Origin: Bacillota bacterium
Lineage (GTDB): Bacteria > Bacillota > Sulfobacillia > Sulfobacillales > Sulfobacillaceae
Reading direction: 5' to 3'
Assembly (NCBI GenBank): GCA_023511625.1
Contig: JAIMBD010000004.1
Span: 1 to 64,000 of the forward strand
DNA: 64,000 nt
Shown here: positions 43,981-54,375 of the stretch, piece after piece
Position numbering within the stretch: position 1 is the stretch's first letter
Layout of the letters: the number at the start of each line of letters is the position of its first letter
The notes under the pieces: generated by a model
What the model was told of the DNA's origin: nothing
The model's input: the letters and a program-made list of their open reading frames with translations, nothing else
Databases searched by the model: none
Program-made: the position numbers and the translations under genes

Positions 43981-44951
43981 CGCCGCACGTCTCCTGCCTC
44001 GCCGGCCTCCGCCCGCTCGTAGGCGGCAATGATGCGCGCCACCAACGGGTGGCGGACAACGTCGCGCTCGGTCAACTGCACGACCTCCACATCCTCCAGC
44101 CCGGCCAAGATGCGAGCGGCGGCAGCCAGACCGGAGATATGGCCAGCGGGCAGGTCGACCTGGGTCTGGTCGCCGGTCACCACCATGCGCGACCCTTGGC
44201 CCAACCGGGTGAGGAACATCTTCATCTGTTCGTAGCTGGTGTTCTGGGCTTCATCCAAGATGACAAAGCTTTGGTTCAAGGTGCGCCCCCGCATGTAGGC
44301 CAACGGCGCGATCTCGATGTGGCCGCGCTCCCGGTACTTCTCGGTGGCCTCGGGTCCTAAGAGTTCGTACAAGGCGTCGTACAGGGGTCTAAGGTAGGGG
44401 TCGACCTTGTCCTCCAAGTCTCCCGGCAAAAATCCCAACTTCTCGCCCGCTTCCACCGCCGGCCGGGTCAGCACGATCCGCTCCACCGCGTGCGCGCGCA
44501 AGGCTTGCACGGCCATGGCCATGGCCAGGAAGGTCTTGCCGGTCCCGGCTGGCCCCATCCCGAAGACCAAGGTCCGCTTGCGGATGGCCTCGACATACCG
44601 CTGCTGACCCAGCGTCTTCGGCCGCACCACCTTGCCCTGCGTAGTGGTGAGGATGCTTTCGGTCAGAAGGTGCAGGAACTGCACCTGCGCCCCCTCCCGC
44701 ACCGCCCGGATGGCGGTCTCCACGGTGTGGCGGGAGACCAGCTCTCCTGCCGCCACCCACTCTGCCAACAAATCCAAGACTTCGCGCGCCTGATTCTGCC
44801 CATCGAGGGACCCTGCAATGGCGATGGTGTTGCCTCGGGCCGTCAACTTGACTGCCAACCGCTCCTCAATCAACCGCAGGTGTTCATCGCCGTGGCCAAA
44901 CAAGGTGGTTGCCGCCCGGTTGTCTGCAATCGCCCACTGGGTCAGTGGCAA
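43977..44951 (-). CDS. phoH: PhoH family ATPase
   Basis: A 324-residue PhoH-like protein. An N-terminal KH-like segment (L-F-G-H-G-D-E-H-L-R-L-I-E) is followed by the PhoH ATPase core: G-M-G-P-A-G-T-G-K-T (Walker A, near residue 130), L-T-R-P-A-V-E-A-G-E-K-L-G-F-L-P-G and F-V-I-L-D-E-A-Q-N-T (Walker B). PhoH proteins are ATP-dependent RNA-associated enzymes linked to YbeY. I chose the TTG at 44951 for the AAAGGGGGA 7 nt upstream; a TTG at 44993, overlapping the yqfD stop, is the alternative. A 4-bp overlap joins it to pgpH. Confidence 0.92.
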   Translation of the reverse strand: MPLTQWAIADNRAATTLFGHGDEHLRLIEERLAVKLTARGNTIAIAGSLDGQNQAREVLDLLAEWVAAGELVSRHTVETAIRAVREGAQVQFLHLLTESILTTTQGKVVRPKTLGQQRYVEAIRKRTLVFGMGPAGTGKTFLAMAMAVQALRAHAVERIVLTRPAVEAGEKLGFLPGDLEDKVDPYLRPLYDALYELLGPEATEKYRERGHIEIAPLAYMRGRTLNQSFVILDEAQNTSYEQMKMFLTRLGQGSRMVVTGDQTQVDLPAGHISGLAAAARILAGLEDVEVVQLTERDVVRHPLVARIIAAYERAEAGEAGDVRR

Positions 44952-44989
44952 TCCGCGTCCCCCTTTGCCTTTGCCAATCCCTGCCCCCC

Positions 44990-46222
44990 TCAACGGGTGG
45001 GCGCTGGGGATCCCGACGCTCCAGACCCCGAATTCGCCGCCGGAGGACCGGCAATGTTCTGCCGGACCGTAAAGACCAGGCTCACCTCCACCCCCTCGGG
45101 CACCCGCCGCACCGTCTCCGCCTGGCGCACCACCGTGGCCCCCTGCGGCAGCCGGGCGCGGAGCTCGGCCTCTGCCTTGGCCCGGGCCAGGGCCGCCGCA
45201 CCCTGGACATCCAACCGACGAACCCGGCTTATCATCTCATTATATACGATTTCCTCGCGCTCGAAAGGGAGCAGGACATCGCGGTAGTAGAGCGGCTGCC
45301 GTACCACCGTCACCCGCCAGTGGGCGAAGGGGGGGCGGTCGGGCCCCACCTGCCACCACACCCGGCCGCTCCCGTCAAGCCACCGCACCACCCGTATCGT
45401 GCGCCCCACCACGGCCTCTTCGAGCCGAAGCGGCTGGCGCACCGTTTCGCGGTAGGTCACATCGGCCCACACCTCGCCGGCCGCCGGCGTGGCTACCTCG
45501 CGCGCCGGCTGGCCCGGCCCCTCGGGGCCCTCGGCCACCACTGCGCCGGCGATCAAGGGCTGGCCAGGGCGCACCGACTGGCCCACATGCACCAAGCTCC
45601 GGCCGATGAAGACCACCACCTGGCGCACGGTGCCGCCCGCCGTGGCCACGAGATACGGAGCCGTGGCCGGCGGCGGGCGCCGGAGCAAGGGCACGGCGGC
45701 GATGCGCACCACCACGCCTTGTCGCTCGAGACCGATCCAGGCAAATTGCGGCAAGGCCGCCTGCAAGCGGCGGCGCACGACCTGAAGATAGGCGGGATCG
45801 TTGGGCTGACCGGCTGAAAGCCCGACGGCCGCGGCGGCCGCGATGACCGCCCGGCGCTGGGCGAGGTCCAGCCCGGCCGCGGGAATATCGACCAACCACA
45901 CCCGCCCGCCAAAAAACTGCAACCACAGCCCCAGCCCCAAAACGCCGAGGAGCAGCACCGGGCGGCGGACCAAGGCCCGGCGCCAGCGCGGCCAGCCCCC
46001 CCGGGCTCCGAAGCGCACCGTCAGGCGGTAGCGGCGGGCCATCTGGCGCAAGGTGGGCACGGCCTCCCAGCCCACCACCAGGTCCAAGGCGCCCGGGCGG
46101 GTCCGCACCCCCCAGATGTGATGGCCATGCGCCAATAGTTCGGTCAGGATCGGCCCGCGGCGACCGCCCCGCACCGTGACAGCCACCCAGCCTGCCAGCC
46201 ACTGCTCCCATCGCCGCCTCAT
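44990..46222 (-). CDS. yqfD: Sporulation protein YqfD
   Basis: A 410-residue protein. Family traits are an N-terminal domain with V-x-G, a single hydrophobic helix (about residues 87-107, V-L-L-L-G-V-L-G-L-G-L-W-L), and a large external domain with V-R-R-R-L, a C-terminal region rich in R-E-x-V-x-x-x-L-R-L-E-E and a Y-Y-R-D-V-L-L-P-F-E-R-E-E-I family segment. YqfD is made in the mother cell under sigma-E and is needed for efficient sporulation; its biochemical role is unknown. The ATG overlaps yqfC by 4 bp. Confidence 0.88.
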   Translation of the reverse strand: MRRRWEQWLAGWVAVTVRGGRRGPILTELLAHGHHIWGVRTRPGALDLVVGWEAVPTLRQMARRYRLTVRFGARGGWPRWRRALVRRPVLLLGVLGLGLWLQFFGGRVWLVDIPAAGLDLAQRRAVIAAAAAVGLSAGQPNDPAYLQVVRRRLQAALPQFAWIGLERQGVVVRIAAVPLLRRPPPATAPYLVATAGGTVRQVVVFIGRSLVHVGQSVRPGQPLIAGAVVAEGPEGPGQPAREVATPAAGEVWADVTYRETVRQPLRLEEAVVGRTIRVVRWLDGSGRVWWQVGPDRPPFAHWRVTVVRQPLYYRDVLLPFEREEIVYNEMISRVRRLDVQGAAALARAKAEAELRARLPQGATVVRQAETVRRVPEGVEVSLVFTVRQNIAGPPAANSGSGASGSPAPTR

Positions 46223-46503
46223 CGCCGCCGGGCCTCCACCCAGTGCACGGCGGTAACCCGGCCCGTGACGACGATCTCTTGCGGGTCGAGCCAGCCGATC
46301 ACCATGTCGCGCCCCTCGACCAAAAGACGCCCGTCGGGCAGGTTGACGAGGACCCGCGACGAATCGAAGGCGACCACCCCGCGATGGTTCTCCACGCGAA
46401 ACTGCAGGGCACCCACCACTTCCACCCGCGGGACGCCCCCCAGCACCTCTGGGGGGATTTCCAGCGTCTCGGCCACCCGGTACCACCAGCGTCGGTTGCG
46501 CAT
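46219..46503 (-). CDS. yqfC: Sporulation protein YqfC
   Basis: A 94-residue YabP/YqfC-type protein. The core reads L-E-I-P-P-E-V-L-G-G-V-P-R-V-E-V-V-G, then V-E-N-H-R-G-V-V-A-F-D and a closing V-T-G-R-V. It is paired with yqfD in nearly all endospore formers. The ATG at 46503 is selected for the GGGAG 9 nt upstream; 18 extra N-terminal residues in the open frame are not family-like. It is the first gene of a long minus-strand series. A divergent LysR gene lies about 170 bp away. Confidence 0.88.
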   Translation of the reverse strand: MRNRRWWYRVAETLEIPPEVLGGVPRVEVVGALQFRVENHRGVVAFDSSRVLVNLPDGRLLVEGRDMVIGWLDPQEIVVTGRVTAVHWVEARRR

Positions 46504-46619
46504 CTTCGGGGCTCCCTTCGGAGGTGGCACGCTGTCGCCACCTCCCCCTTTCGCCAATGACTATGCCCGGGCCCAGACGCCGATGATGGCCCCTGTGCGC
46601 ACCCGCCATGCGGCGGTGT

Positions 46620-46625
46620 TATAGT
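46620..46625 (+). promoter_or_regulatory. Candidate -10 of the second LysR gene
   Basis: TATAGT about 50 bp before the GTG at 46677, in the divergent region with yqfC. No clear -35 is present. Confidence 0.4.
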
Positions 46626-46676
46626 ATCCCCGAGAGGCCCTGATGCCCCGCCCGACCTGGAGGGGGAACGGAACGC

Positions 46677-47591
46677 GTGGAACTTCGGCAACTGGAGTAC
46701 TTCTTGGCCGTGGCCGACCACGGCAGCGTCACCAAAGGCGCCGAGGCGCTGCACGTCAGTCAGCCCGCCGTCAGCCAGACCCTGCGGGCCCTGGAGGCCG
46801 AAATCGGACAGCCGCTGTTGCGGCGCGAGGCCACCGGCGTCACCCTGACTCCCGCGGGCCAGGTCTTCAAGCGCCATGCCCTGCGCATCCTGCATGCCGT
46901 CCACGACCTGGAAGAGGAACTGGGAGCAAAGAAGCCCCAGCTGCACGACTTGAAGGTGGGCGTGCTGCCCACCTTGGCCCGCGACTACATCCCCCCCATC
47001 CTGCGCGAATTCCTCACCACCCGCGACGACGTCTCGGTCCAGTTGATCGAGCTGCCCACCCAAGGGCTCTTGCGCCAGGTGTTGAGCGGCGATTTGCACC
47101 TGGCGGTGCTAGACCTGCCCCTCACCGAACCCTTGATCGAGGTCCACCGCCTGTGGCAAGAGCGCCTGGTCCTCATCGCGCCGCCGGAGATGGCCCTGGA
47201 TCCAGGGCCGATCGCCCTTGAGACCTTGGCCCAGGTCCCCTTCATCACCATGGAGCCCGGCTATGGGCTTCGCGACGCCTTGTACCGGGCCGCCCAAGCG
47301 GCCGGGTTTCAACCGCGGGTGCTGTTCGCCTTGACCAGTCTCAACGGTGTCATCGGCTATGTGGCGGCCGGCTTCGGCGTGTCTATCGCCCCCGAGCGCT
47401 CGGTGATCCACGACGCCCGGGCCGGAGTCCTCCAAATCCGCGCCTTCGAGCCGGACCTGCGGCGCAGCATCGGCGTGATCTGGCGCGCCGGCCGTATCCT
47501 CCCGCGCCTCGCGGAAGCCTTTCGCGACTATTTGGTGGCTGCAGCCACGCGAATGAAACTGGGGCTGCCTTCTGCGCAAGACGTCCGCTAA
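46677..47591 (+). CDS. LysR-type transcriptional regulator
   Basis: A 304-residue LysR-type regulator. The helix-turn-helix covers L-E-Y-F-L-A-V-A-D-H-G-S-V-T-K-G-A-E-A-L and Q-P-A-V-S-Q-T-L; the effector domain runs from about residue 90 and includes L-A-V-L-D-L-P-L and a late G-F-G-V-S-I-A-P-E. Its length and C-terminus resemble CynR/CysL-like members. GTG start with a GGAGGGG 11 nt upstream. The target is not evident: it diverges from the yqfC operon, and no metabolic gene is adjacent. Confidence 0.88.
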   Translation: MELRQLEYFLAVADHGSVTKGAEALHVSQPAVSQTLRALEAEIGQPLLRREATGVTLTPAGQVFKRHALRILHAVHDLEEELGAKKPQLHDLKVGVLPTLARDYIPPILREFLTTRDDVSVQLIELPTQGLLRQVLSGDLHLAVLDLPLTEPLIEVHRLWQERLVLIAPPEMALDPGPIALETLAQVPFITMEPGYGLRDALYRAAQAAGFQPRVLFALTSLNGVIGYVAAGFGVSIAPERSVIHDARAGVLQIRAFEPDLRRSIGVIWRAGRILPRLAEAFRDYLVAAATRMKLGLPSAQDVR

Positions 47592-47592
47592 C

Positions 47593-47626
47593 GAAAAAAC
47601 CGCGCGGCCCCATGACGGGACCGCGC
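47593..47626 (-). terminator. Terminator of rpsU-yqeY
   Basis: On the minus strand GCGCGGTCCC pairs with GGGGCCGCGC (one bulge), followed by GGTTTTTTCG. It lies 26 bp past the yqeY stop and may serve the convergent LysR gene from the other side. Confidence 0.85.
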
Positions 47627-47651
47627 ACCCTCTTCTGGAGCCCTTTTCGCG

Positions 47652-48101
47652 TCAGTGGCTCAGCTGTTCGCGCACGCGCTCGGCCACTTGGCGCCCGTCG
47701 GCGCGTCCGCGAATCTTCGGCGCGAGCCACCCCATGACTTTGCCGTGATCCTTGGGCCCCGCCGCCCCCGTGGCAGCGATGGCCTCGGCGATGAGTGCCG
47801 ACAACTCTGCCGGGCTGAAGGGCTCCGGCAGGTAGGATTCCAACACCGCGATCTCCGCCTTGGCCTTTTCCACCAAGTCTTGGCGCCCCGCAGCCTCGAA
47901 CTGGGGCAACACCTCGCGCCGTTCCTTGACTTCCCGCACAATGACCGCAATGATGCCGTCGTCGTCGAGCACCGTCCGCCGGGACTGGGTTTCTTGGGCC
48001 AGGACGGCTGCCTTGATCCCGCGAATGACCCCGAGTCGGGTGGCATCCTTGGCCCGCAACGCCGCCTTGAGGTCTTCGTCTAACCGCTCGCGCAAGGACA
48101 A
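47652..48101 (-). CDS. yqeY: GatB/YqeY domain protein
   Basis: A 149-residue YqeY protein with the tRNA-binding domain of GatB. It begins L-R-E-R-L-D-E-D-L-K-A-A-L-R-A-K-D, has L-G-V-I-R-G-I-K-A-A near residue 23, L-E-S-Y-L-P-E-P near 87 and D-H-G-K-V-M-G-W-L-A-P near 117, all family landmarks. Its role is unknown; it lies directly after rpsU in most Firmicutes. TTG start with GGAGGAG upstream. It shares the rpsU promoter. Confidence 0.92.
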   Translation of the reverse strand: MSLRERLDEDLKAALRAKDATRLGVIRGIKAAVLAQETQSRRTVLDDDGIIAVIVREVKERREVLPQFEAAGRQDLVEKAKAEIAVLESYLPEPFSPAELSALIAEAIAATGAAGPKDHGKVMGWLAPKIRGRADGRQVAERVREQLSH

Positions 48102-48122
48102 GGGAGCGTCTCCTCCCCACTG

Positions 48123-48299
48123 TTATCGCTTGGCCTTCTTCCGTGCCGCTTCCGACTTCTTCTTGCGCCGCACGCTCGGCTTCTCGTAATGCTCGTGCCG
48201 CCGCGCCTCCGCCAACACGCCGGCCTTTTGGATCTGGCGCTTAAACCGCCGAAGCGCGCTCTCCAGACTCTCGTTCTTGCCGACCTTGACCTCAGACAC
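48123..48299 (-). CDS. rpsU: 30S ribosomal protein S21
   Basis: A 58-residue basic protein. It reads [22 protein letters not shown], then [22 protein letters not shown], the full S21 signature. S21 binds the 16S rRNA near the anti-SD site. GTG start with GAGGGAG 4-5 nt upstream. A strong consensus promoter precedes it and yqeY follows 21 bp later. Confidence 0.97.
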   Translation of the reverse strand: MSEVKVGKNESLESALRRFKRQIQKAGVLAEARRHEHYEKPSVRRKKKSEAARKKAKR

Positions 48300-48346
48300 C
48301 GTTCTCCCTCCCCTCGTCCCGAACGGGTCGGGGTAAACTTCTGTAC

Positions 48347-48376
48347 ATTATACGAGTTCGTGGAAAGCGGTGTCAA
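48347..48376 (-). promoter_or_regulatory. Sigma-A promoter of rpsU-yqeY
   Basis: On the minus strand TTGACA (48376-48371), 18-bp spacer, TATAAT (48352-48347): both hexamers match consensus exactly. The start near 48340 gives a leader of about 40 nt. Confidence 0.93.
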
Positions 48377-48424
48377 ACGGCGGTCGCCCCACGGCTTTCC
48401 CGACCGTCCCCGCGCCGCTGTGTG

Positions 48425-48574
48425 CTACCACGGCCGGTAGAGGTGGCCGTACTTGGTCAGGCATTCGCGGCAAAGTGTGCTGTCGAGAAAGCTTGCAGGA
48501 GTCGGCAGCGGCTCGCGCCGGACCACCGGCTTATGACAGATGTCGCAAAACTTGAGTTCGATGACTTTGCCCAT
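48425..48574 (-). CDS. Small zinc-ribbon protein
   Basis: A 49-residue protein starting M-G-K-V-I-E-L-K-F-C-D-I-C-H-K and ending T-L-C-R-E-C-L-T-K-Y-G-H-L-Y. Two C-x-x-C knuckles separated by about 22 residues form a zinc ribbon. GGAGGG lies 8 nt before the ATG. It sits between rsmE and rpsU. No specific family is recognised; similar tiny ribbons are often involved in translation or nucleic acid binding. Confidence 0.8.
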   Translation of the reverse strand: MGKVIELKFCDICHKPVVRREPLPTPASFLDSTLCRECLTKYGHLYRPW

Positions 48575-48678
48575 CGCGGCGACCCTCCTCGCGGTATTAG
48601 CATGGCCGCCGACTCTGGGCTCATTCCCGCCCGACCGCGCGAATTCTCCCCAGCCTTGGCACCGTCCGCCGTTCGGCC

Positions 48679-49397
48679 TCATCCCTCCCCGCGCGCAAGC
48701 CACGCCCCGCGCAGCATGGCCACCGCCCAAAGCCCGGCATTCTCCGCGCGCCACACCAGGGGACCGAGCGAGACCGCCTCCAGCCCGAGCTTGGTCAAGG
48801 CCGCCACCTCTTCGGGAGCAAACCCGCCCTCCGGGCCGACCCACAGGCTCCAGTGCAGGTCGGGAAGCCATTCGCGAATCGCCACGGCGAACGGGATCCC
48901 GCTCGGGTCCAGCACCCACCCCGGCTCCGGGTTCCCCCGAGCCACGAGCGCCTCCAACCGCTCCACGCCCCCGATCTCGGGCAGGGCCGGCCGTCCGCAC
49001 TGTTCGGCCGCTTCGCGCCCCACCGTCTCCCACCGCCGCCGGCGGGCCGGGGAGACTTCGCGCACTACCGTGCGCCGGGTGATGAGCGGAACAAACCGCC
49101 ACACGCCGAGCTCGGTGCCCTTCTCCACCACTTCCGTGAAGCGGTCCCCTTTCAGCACGGCTTGGTACAGCGTGAAGGCCGGGCCGGGCGGTGCCGTAGG
49201 CGCCGCCCGTGGGCCGACTAAGGCCAAGGCCCGCCCGTCCTCCGACAGGCGCGCCAAATACACGGTTTGGTCAGGTCCCAGCACCTCCACCAGGTCTCCG
49301 CTGCGCCGGCGCATCACCCGCCTCAAGTAGTGGATCTCCGCCGCCGTCAGCCAAATCCGCGTCCCACCCCATCGCGCCGGCTCCACCGCCAGCCGGA

Positions 49398-49401
<4 letters not shown>
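48679..49401 (-). CDS. rsmE: 16S rRNA m3U1498 methyltransferase RsmE
   Basis: A 240-residue SPOUT methyltransferase that methylates U1498 of 16S rRNA. It has an N-terminal PUA-like domain with H-Y-L-R-R-V-M-R and then the knot domain: K-G-D-R-F-T-E-V-V-E-K-G-T-E-L-G-V near residue 95, R-W-E-T-V-G-R-E-A-A-E-Q-C-G-R, W-V-G-P-E-G-G-F-A-P-E-E and a closing L-G-P-L-V-W-R-A-E-N-A. The GTG at 49401 overlaps the prmA TGA as GTGA, so the two are coupled. Confidence 0.94.
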
Positions 49402-51468
<2,067 letters not shown>

Positions 51469-52050
51469 TTACGCCTCGTCGGAGGGCTTTGCGGCTGGCC
51501 GTCCCGCCGACACCTTGACCAGGGCCGCCCGAATCACCCGGTCGCGCCAGGTGAACCCCCGCGCCAATTCCTCTAGGATCTGGCCTTCGGGGGCGTCGCC
51601 TTCTTCGCGCTGGACTGCCTCATGATACCGGGGGTCGAACATCTGGCCCACGCTGGGGATGGGCGTCACCCCAAGTCGGGCCAGTACCTCCTCGAACCCT
51701 TTGAACGTCATCTCCACGCCGGTGCGCCAGGCCTTGGCCTCCCCCTCATTGGGCATGAGCTTCAGCGCCCGGTCCAGGTTGTCGTAAACCGGCAGCAGGG
51801 CCAACACCACCATCCCCGTGATCTGGCCCTGCAGTTCCTCTCGATCACGTTCCACCCGCCGCCGGAAGTTTTCAAAGTCGGCCTGCAGGCGAACCAGTTG
51901 GTCGTATCGCTCCTTGGCCACCTGCTCCCAGTCTGGCGCCGGCTCGGCAGGCGCCGTCTCCATCGGCCCCTCCGGGACCCCGTCGGCCTCTGCCGCCAAC
52001 CCGTCGGCGCCCGGCGCGCCGGGTTCCGCCTGCCGCTCTTCTTCTGCCAT
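51469..52050 (-). CDS. grpE: Nucleotide exchange factor GrpE
   Basis: A 193-residue co-chaperone of DnaK. An acidic, Ala/Pro-rich N-terminus is followed by the long dimer helix (R-Y-D-Q-L-V-R-L-Q-A-D-F-E-N-F-R-R-R-V) and the beta wing with L-L-P-V-Y-D-N-L-D-R-A-L and F-D-P-R-Y-H-E-A-V. It lies 39 bp after hrcA and is presumably under the same CIRCE control. Confidence 0.95.
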   Translation of the reverse strand: MAEEERQAEPGAPGADGLAAEADGVPEGPMETAPAEPAPDWEQVAKERYDQLVRLQADFENFRRRVERDREELQGQITGMVVLALLPVYDNLDRALKLMPNEGEAKAWRTGVEMTFKGFEEVLARLGVTPIPSVGQMFDPRYHEAVQREEGDAPEGQILEELARGFTWRDRVIRAALVKVSAGRPAAKPSDEA

Positions 52051-52089
52051 ACCTGCCTCAAGCCCCTCCCTCCGCGGGCCCCGACCCGT

Positions 52090-53103
52090 TCAGGCCCAGT
52101 TCAACACCCGCGACAGCTCTTCCGACACCGTCTCCAAAATGGCGTAGACCCGCCGGTATTCCATCCGCTTCGGGCCCACCACCATCAGTGTGCCCACCAC
52201 CTTGTGGCCGAGCTCGTAACTGGCCATCACCACGCTGCAGTCCTGGATGTCCTCCCGGTCGATCTCGGAACCGATCAAAGCCAGGACGCCGTGTTCCGGA
52301 CGTCGGGTCAACAGGCTATCGATGGCGGCCTCGGTCTCCAGAAAGCTCAAGACCCGACGCACCTTGGAAACATCGCGAAATTCGGGGTAATTCAAGATGT
52401 TGAGCGCGCCGCCCAGCGTAACCCGTTCGGCCTCATCCGGCGCCTCCGCCAACCAGCCCAAGAGCTCCTCCCACAGCCGCCAGGAGTGGCCCAATTGGTG
52501 CGACAGCCCATCCAATACCCGCTCTTGCAGCTCGGCCAGGAGCGTGCCGCGAAAGCGGGTGGTAAAATCGGCCGCCATGGCCGCGACATCCTTGGCATCC
52601 AGCCCTTCGGGCAGGGCCAAGGTGCGGTTTTGGATGATGCCGGTGTCGGTGCGCAGCACCAGCACCACCGTCTCCGGCTCGATCGCCACCACTCGAAGGT
52701 CCCACAGCCGCGCCTCGTGCAGGGGGGGAGCCAGCACCACCGTAGGGTACGCCGTCATTTCCGCCACCAGGCGGGCAGTCTGATGGATGAACCACTGCAG
52801 CTCCCGCACCCGGACGCGGTAGGTAGCGCGAATCTGCTCGATGACGTCGGGATCCAAGGCCGAAGGGCGCATCAAGCGGTCCACATAATAGCGGTACCCC
52901 TTGTCCGAAGGGATCCGTCCTGCCGACGTGTGCGGGTGCTCCAAGTACCCCAGCTCCTCGAGGTCGGCCATCTCGTTGCGGATCGTGGCCGGGCTCACAC
53001 CGAACGCGTACTTGCGGGCCAACGTCCGGGAGCCGACCGGTTCGGCGGTGGCGATGTAGTCGTCGATCAGGGTGGCCAAAACTTTTTGTTTACGCCCGTC
53101 CAC
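52090..53103 (-). CDS. hrcA: Heat-shock repressor HrcA
   Basis: A 337-residue repressor that binds CIRCE and, with GroEL's help, holds class I heat-shock genes off. The winged helix has T-A-E-P-V-G-S-R-T-L near residue 17 and S-P-A-T-I-R-N-E-M-A-D-L-E-E-L-G-Y-L, followed by H-T-S-A-G-R-I-P-S-D-K-G-Y-R-Y-Y-V-D; the GAF-like domain follows. I chose the GTG at 53103 (V/M-D-G-R-K-Q) because a GGAGG lies 8 nt upstream. An ATG inside CIRCE would add residues not typical of the family. Confidence 0.93.
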   Translation of the reverse strand: MDGRKQKVLATLIDDYIATAEPVGSRTLARKYAFGVSPATIRNEMADLEELGYLEHPHTSAGRIPSDKGYRYYVDRLMRPSALDPDVIEQIRATYRVRVRELQWFIHQTARLVAEMTAYPTVVLAPPLHEARLWDLRVVAIEPETVVLVLRTDTGIIQNRTLALPEGLDAKDVAAMAADFTTRFRGTLLAELQERVLDGLSHQLGHSWRLWEELLGWLAEAPDEAERVTLGGALNILNYPEFRDVSKVRRVLSFLETEAAIDSLLTRRPEHGVLALIGSEIDREDIQDCSVVMASYELGHKVVGTLMVVGPKRMEYRRVYAILETVSEELSRVLNWA

Positions 53104-53120
53104 GACGCTCACCTCCGGAC

Positions 53121-53147
53121 TTAGCACTCGGGGCATGGGAGTGCTAA
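53121..53147 (-). promoter_or_regulatory. CIRCE operator
   Basis: TTAGCACTC, nine bases, GAGTGCTAA: a perfect match to the CIRCE consensus bound by HrcA. It lies between the promoter and the hrcA start, so hrcA-grpE-dnaJ is autoregulated and heat-inducible. Confidence 0.98.
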
Positions 53148-53160
53148 TTCTCTCCTCCTG

Positions 53161-53190
53161 ACCATAGCAAGCGGGCGAATCCCCTGTCAA
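53161..53190 (-). promoter_or_regulatory. Promoter of hrcA-grpE-dnaJ
   Basis: On the minus strand TTGACA (53190-53185), 18-bp spacer, TATGGT (53166-53161). The -35 overlaps the end of hemW; CIRCE follows 13 bp downstream of the -10. Confidence 0.87.
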
Positions 53191-54374
53191 GGGAATGCCA
53201 CCGGCGCCGCCGTTGCGGCCTCGGCCCCTTCCCAGGGCGCGTCGACCAAGGCCCGCGCCACGACGTTGGCCACCTCCCGTCCGCGCCGGGTCAGGCACAG
53301 CCGGTCCCCGGTGTCGACCACCAGTCCGAGAGCCTGCAGCCGGGCCACGGTACGCCCGAAGGCCTGGTTCCAGTCGAGCCCGAACTGGGCGAAAAACGCC
53401 GTCCGCTCTACCCCTTCGCGCTCTCTGAGCCCCAACCACAGCCGTTCCCGCATCAACTCCACCGGGTCGAGCGCCTCCCCGCCCGCCTCGACCCCGGCGC
53501 CGGCCTCCAGGGCCGCCACATAGCGGCGTACGCTGGCGAGGTTCCACCATCGTCGCCCGGCCCAAAAGCTGTGGGCTCCTACCCCGAGCCCGAGGTAGGG
53601 TCGAAGCCGCCAATACCCTTGATTGTGGGCACAGGCAAATCCCGGCCGGGCAAAATTGGACAGTTCGTAGCGCCGGTAACCGGCAGCCTCCAACCACTGC
53701 TCGGCCAAGTCGCCCATCGCCGCCCGAAGCGCCTCCTCGGCCTCATCCCCCGGCCCTGGCAGCTGGCTGTGCGCAAGGGGCGTATGGGGTTCCACCTGCA
53801 GTTGGTAGCATGAAATGTGGGCCGGGCGCCAGCGGATGACCTCAGCCAAGGTGGCCGCCCACGTTCCCAAAGACTGCCCCGGCCAGCCGTAGATCAGGTC
53901 GCAATTCAGGTTCTCAAACCCGGCCGCCTTGGCTGCCGCCACGGCCGCCCGGGCCTCGGCGGCCCGGTGGGGACGGCGCATGGCGGCCAGCAGCCGGTCG
54001 TCCAAGCTCTGAACGCCGATCGACAGCCGGTTGATACCGGCTTGGCGCCAACGGGCCGGCCGGTTGCCGTCGACGGTTTCGGGATTGGCTTCCAGGGTCA
54101 CCTCGCGGCCAAGCCCGCCGAAGATCCGCCCGAGGCCTTCCAAGAGCCGCTCCACCTCGCCAGGGTCCACCAGTGAAGGGGTACCCCCGCCCAGGTAGAC
54201 CGTCGTCGGCGGATCGGCGATGGCCCACCGCTCGCGCTGCTGTGCCCCCTCCCGCAACACCGCCCCCACGTAGGCCGCCATCTCCGCCGACCCCGCCCCC
54301 ACGCGGATGGGGAAGTCGCAGTAACTACAGCGCCGCCGGCAAAACGGCAGGTGTACGTACAGTCCCCACTCCAT
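53187..54374 (-). CDS. hemW: Heme chaperone HemW (radical SAM)
   Basis: A 395-residue radical-SAM protein of the HemN-like group. The 4Fe-4S motif is C-R-R-R-C-S-Y-C (about residues 12-19), the form C-x3-C-x2-C followed by D-F. Later landmarks are Y-L-G-G-G-T-P-S, E-A-N-P-E-T, R-L-S-I-G-V-Q-S and G-Y-W-R-L-R-P-Y-L-G-L-G-V-G-A-H-S-F. HemW inserts heme into target proteins rather than acting as a coproporphyrinogen oxidase. It lies between lepA and hrcA, the standard Firmicutes order. Confidence 0.93.
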   Translation of the reverse strand: MEWGLYVHLPFCRRRCSYCDFPIRVGAGSAEMAAYVGAVLREGAQQRERWAIADPPTTVYLGGGTPSLVDPGEVERLLEGLGRIFGGLGREVTLEANPETVDGNRPARWRQAGINRLSIGVQSLDDRLLAAMRRPHRAAEARAAVAAAKAAGFENLNCDLIYGWPGQSLGTWAATLAEVIRWRPAHISCYQLQVEPHTPLAHSQLPGPGDEAEEALRAAMGDLAEQWLEAAGYRRYELSNFARPGFACAHNQGYWRLRPYLGLGVGAHSFWAGRRWWNLASVRRYVAALEAGAGVEAGGEALDPVELMRERLWLGLREREGVERTAFFAQFGLDWNQAFGRTVARLQALGLVVDTGDRLCLTRRGREVANVVARALVDAPWEGAEAATAAPVAFP

Positions 54375-54375
54375 C

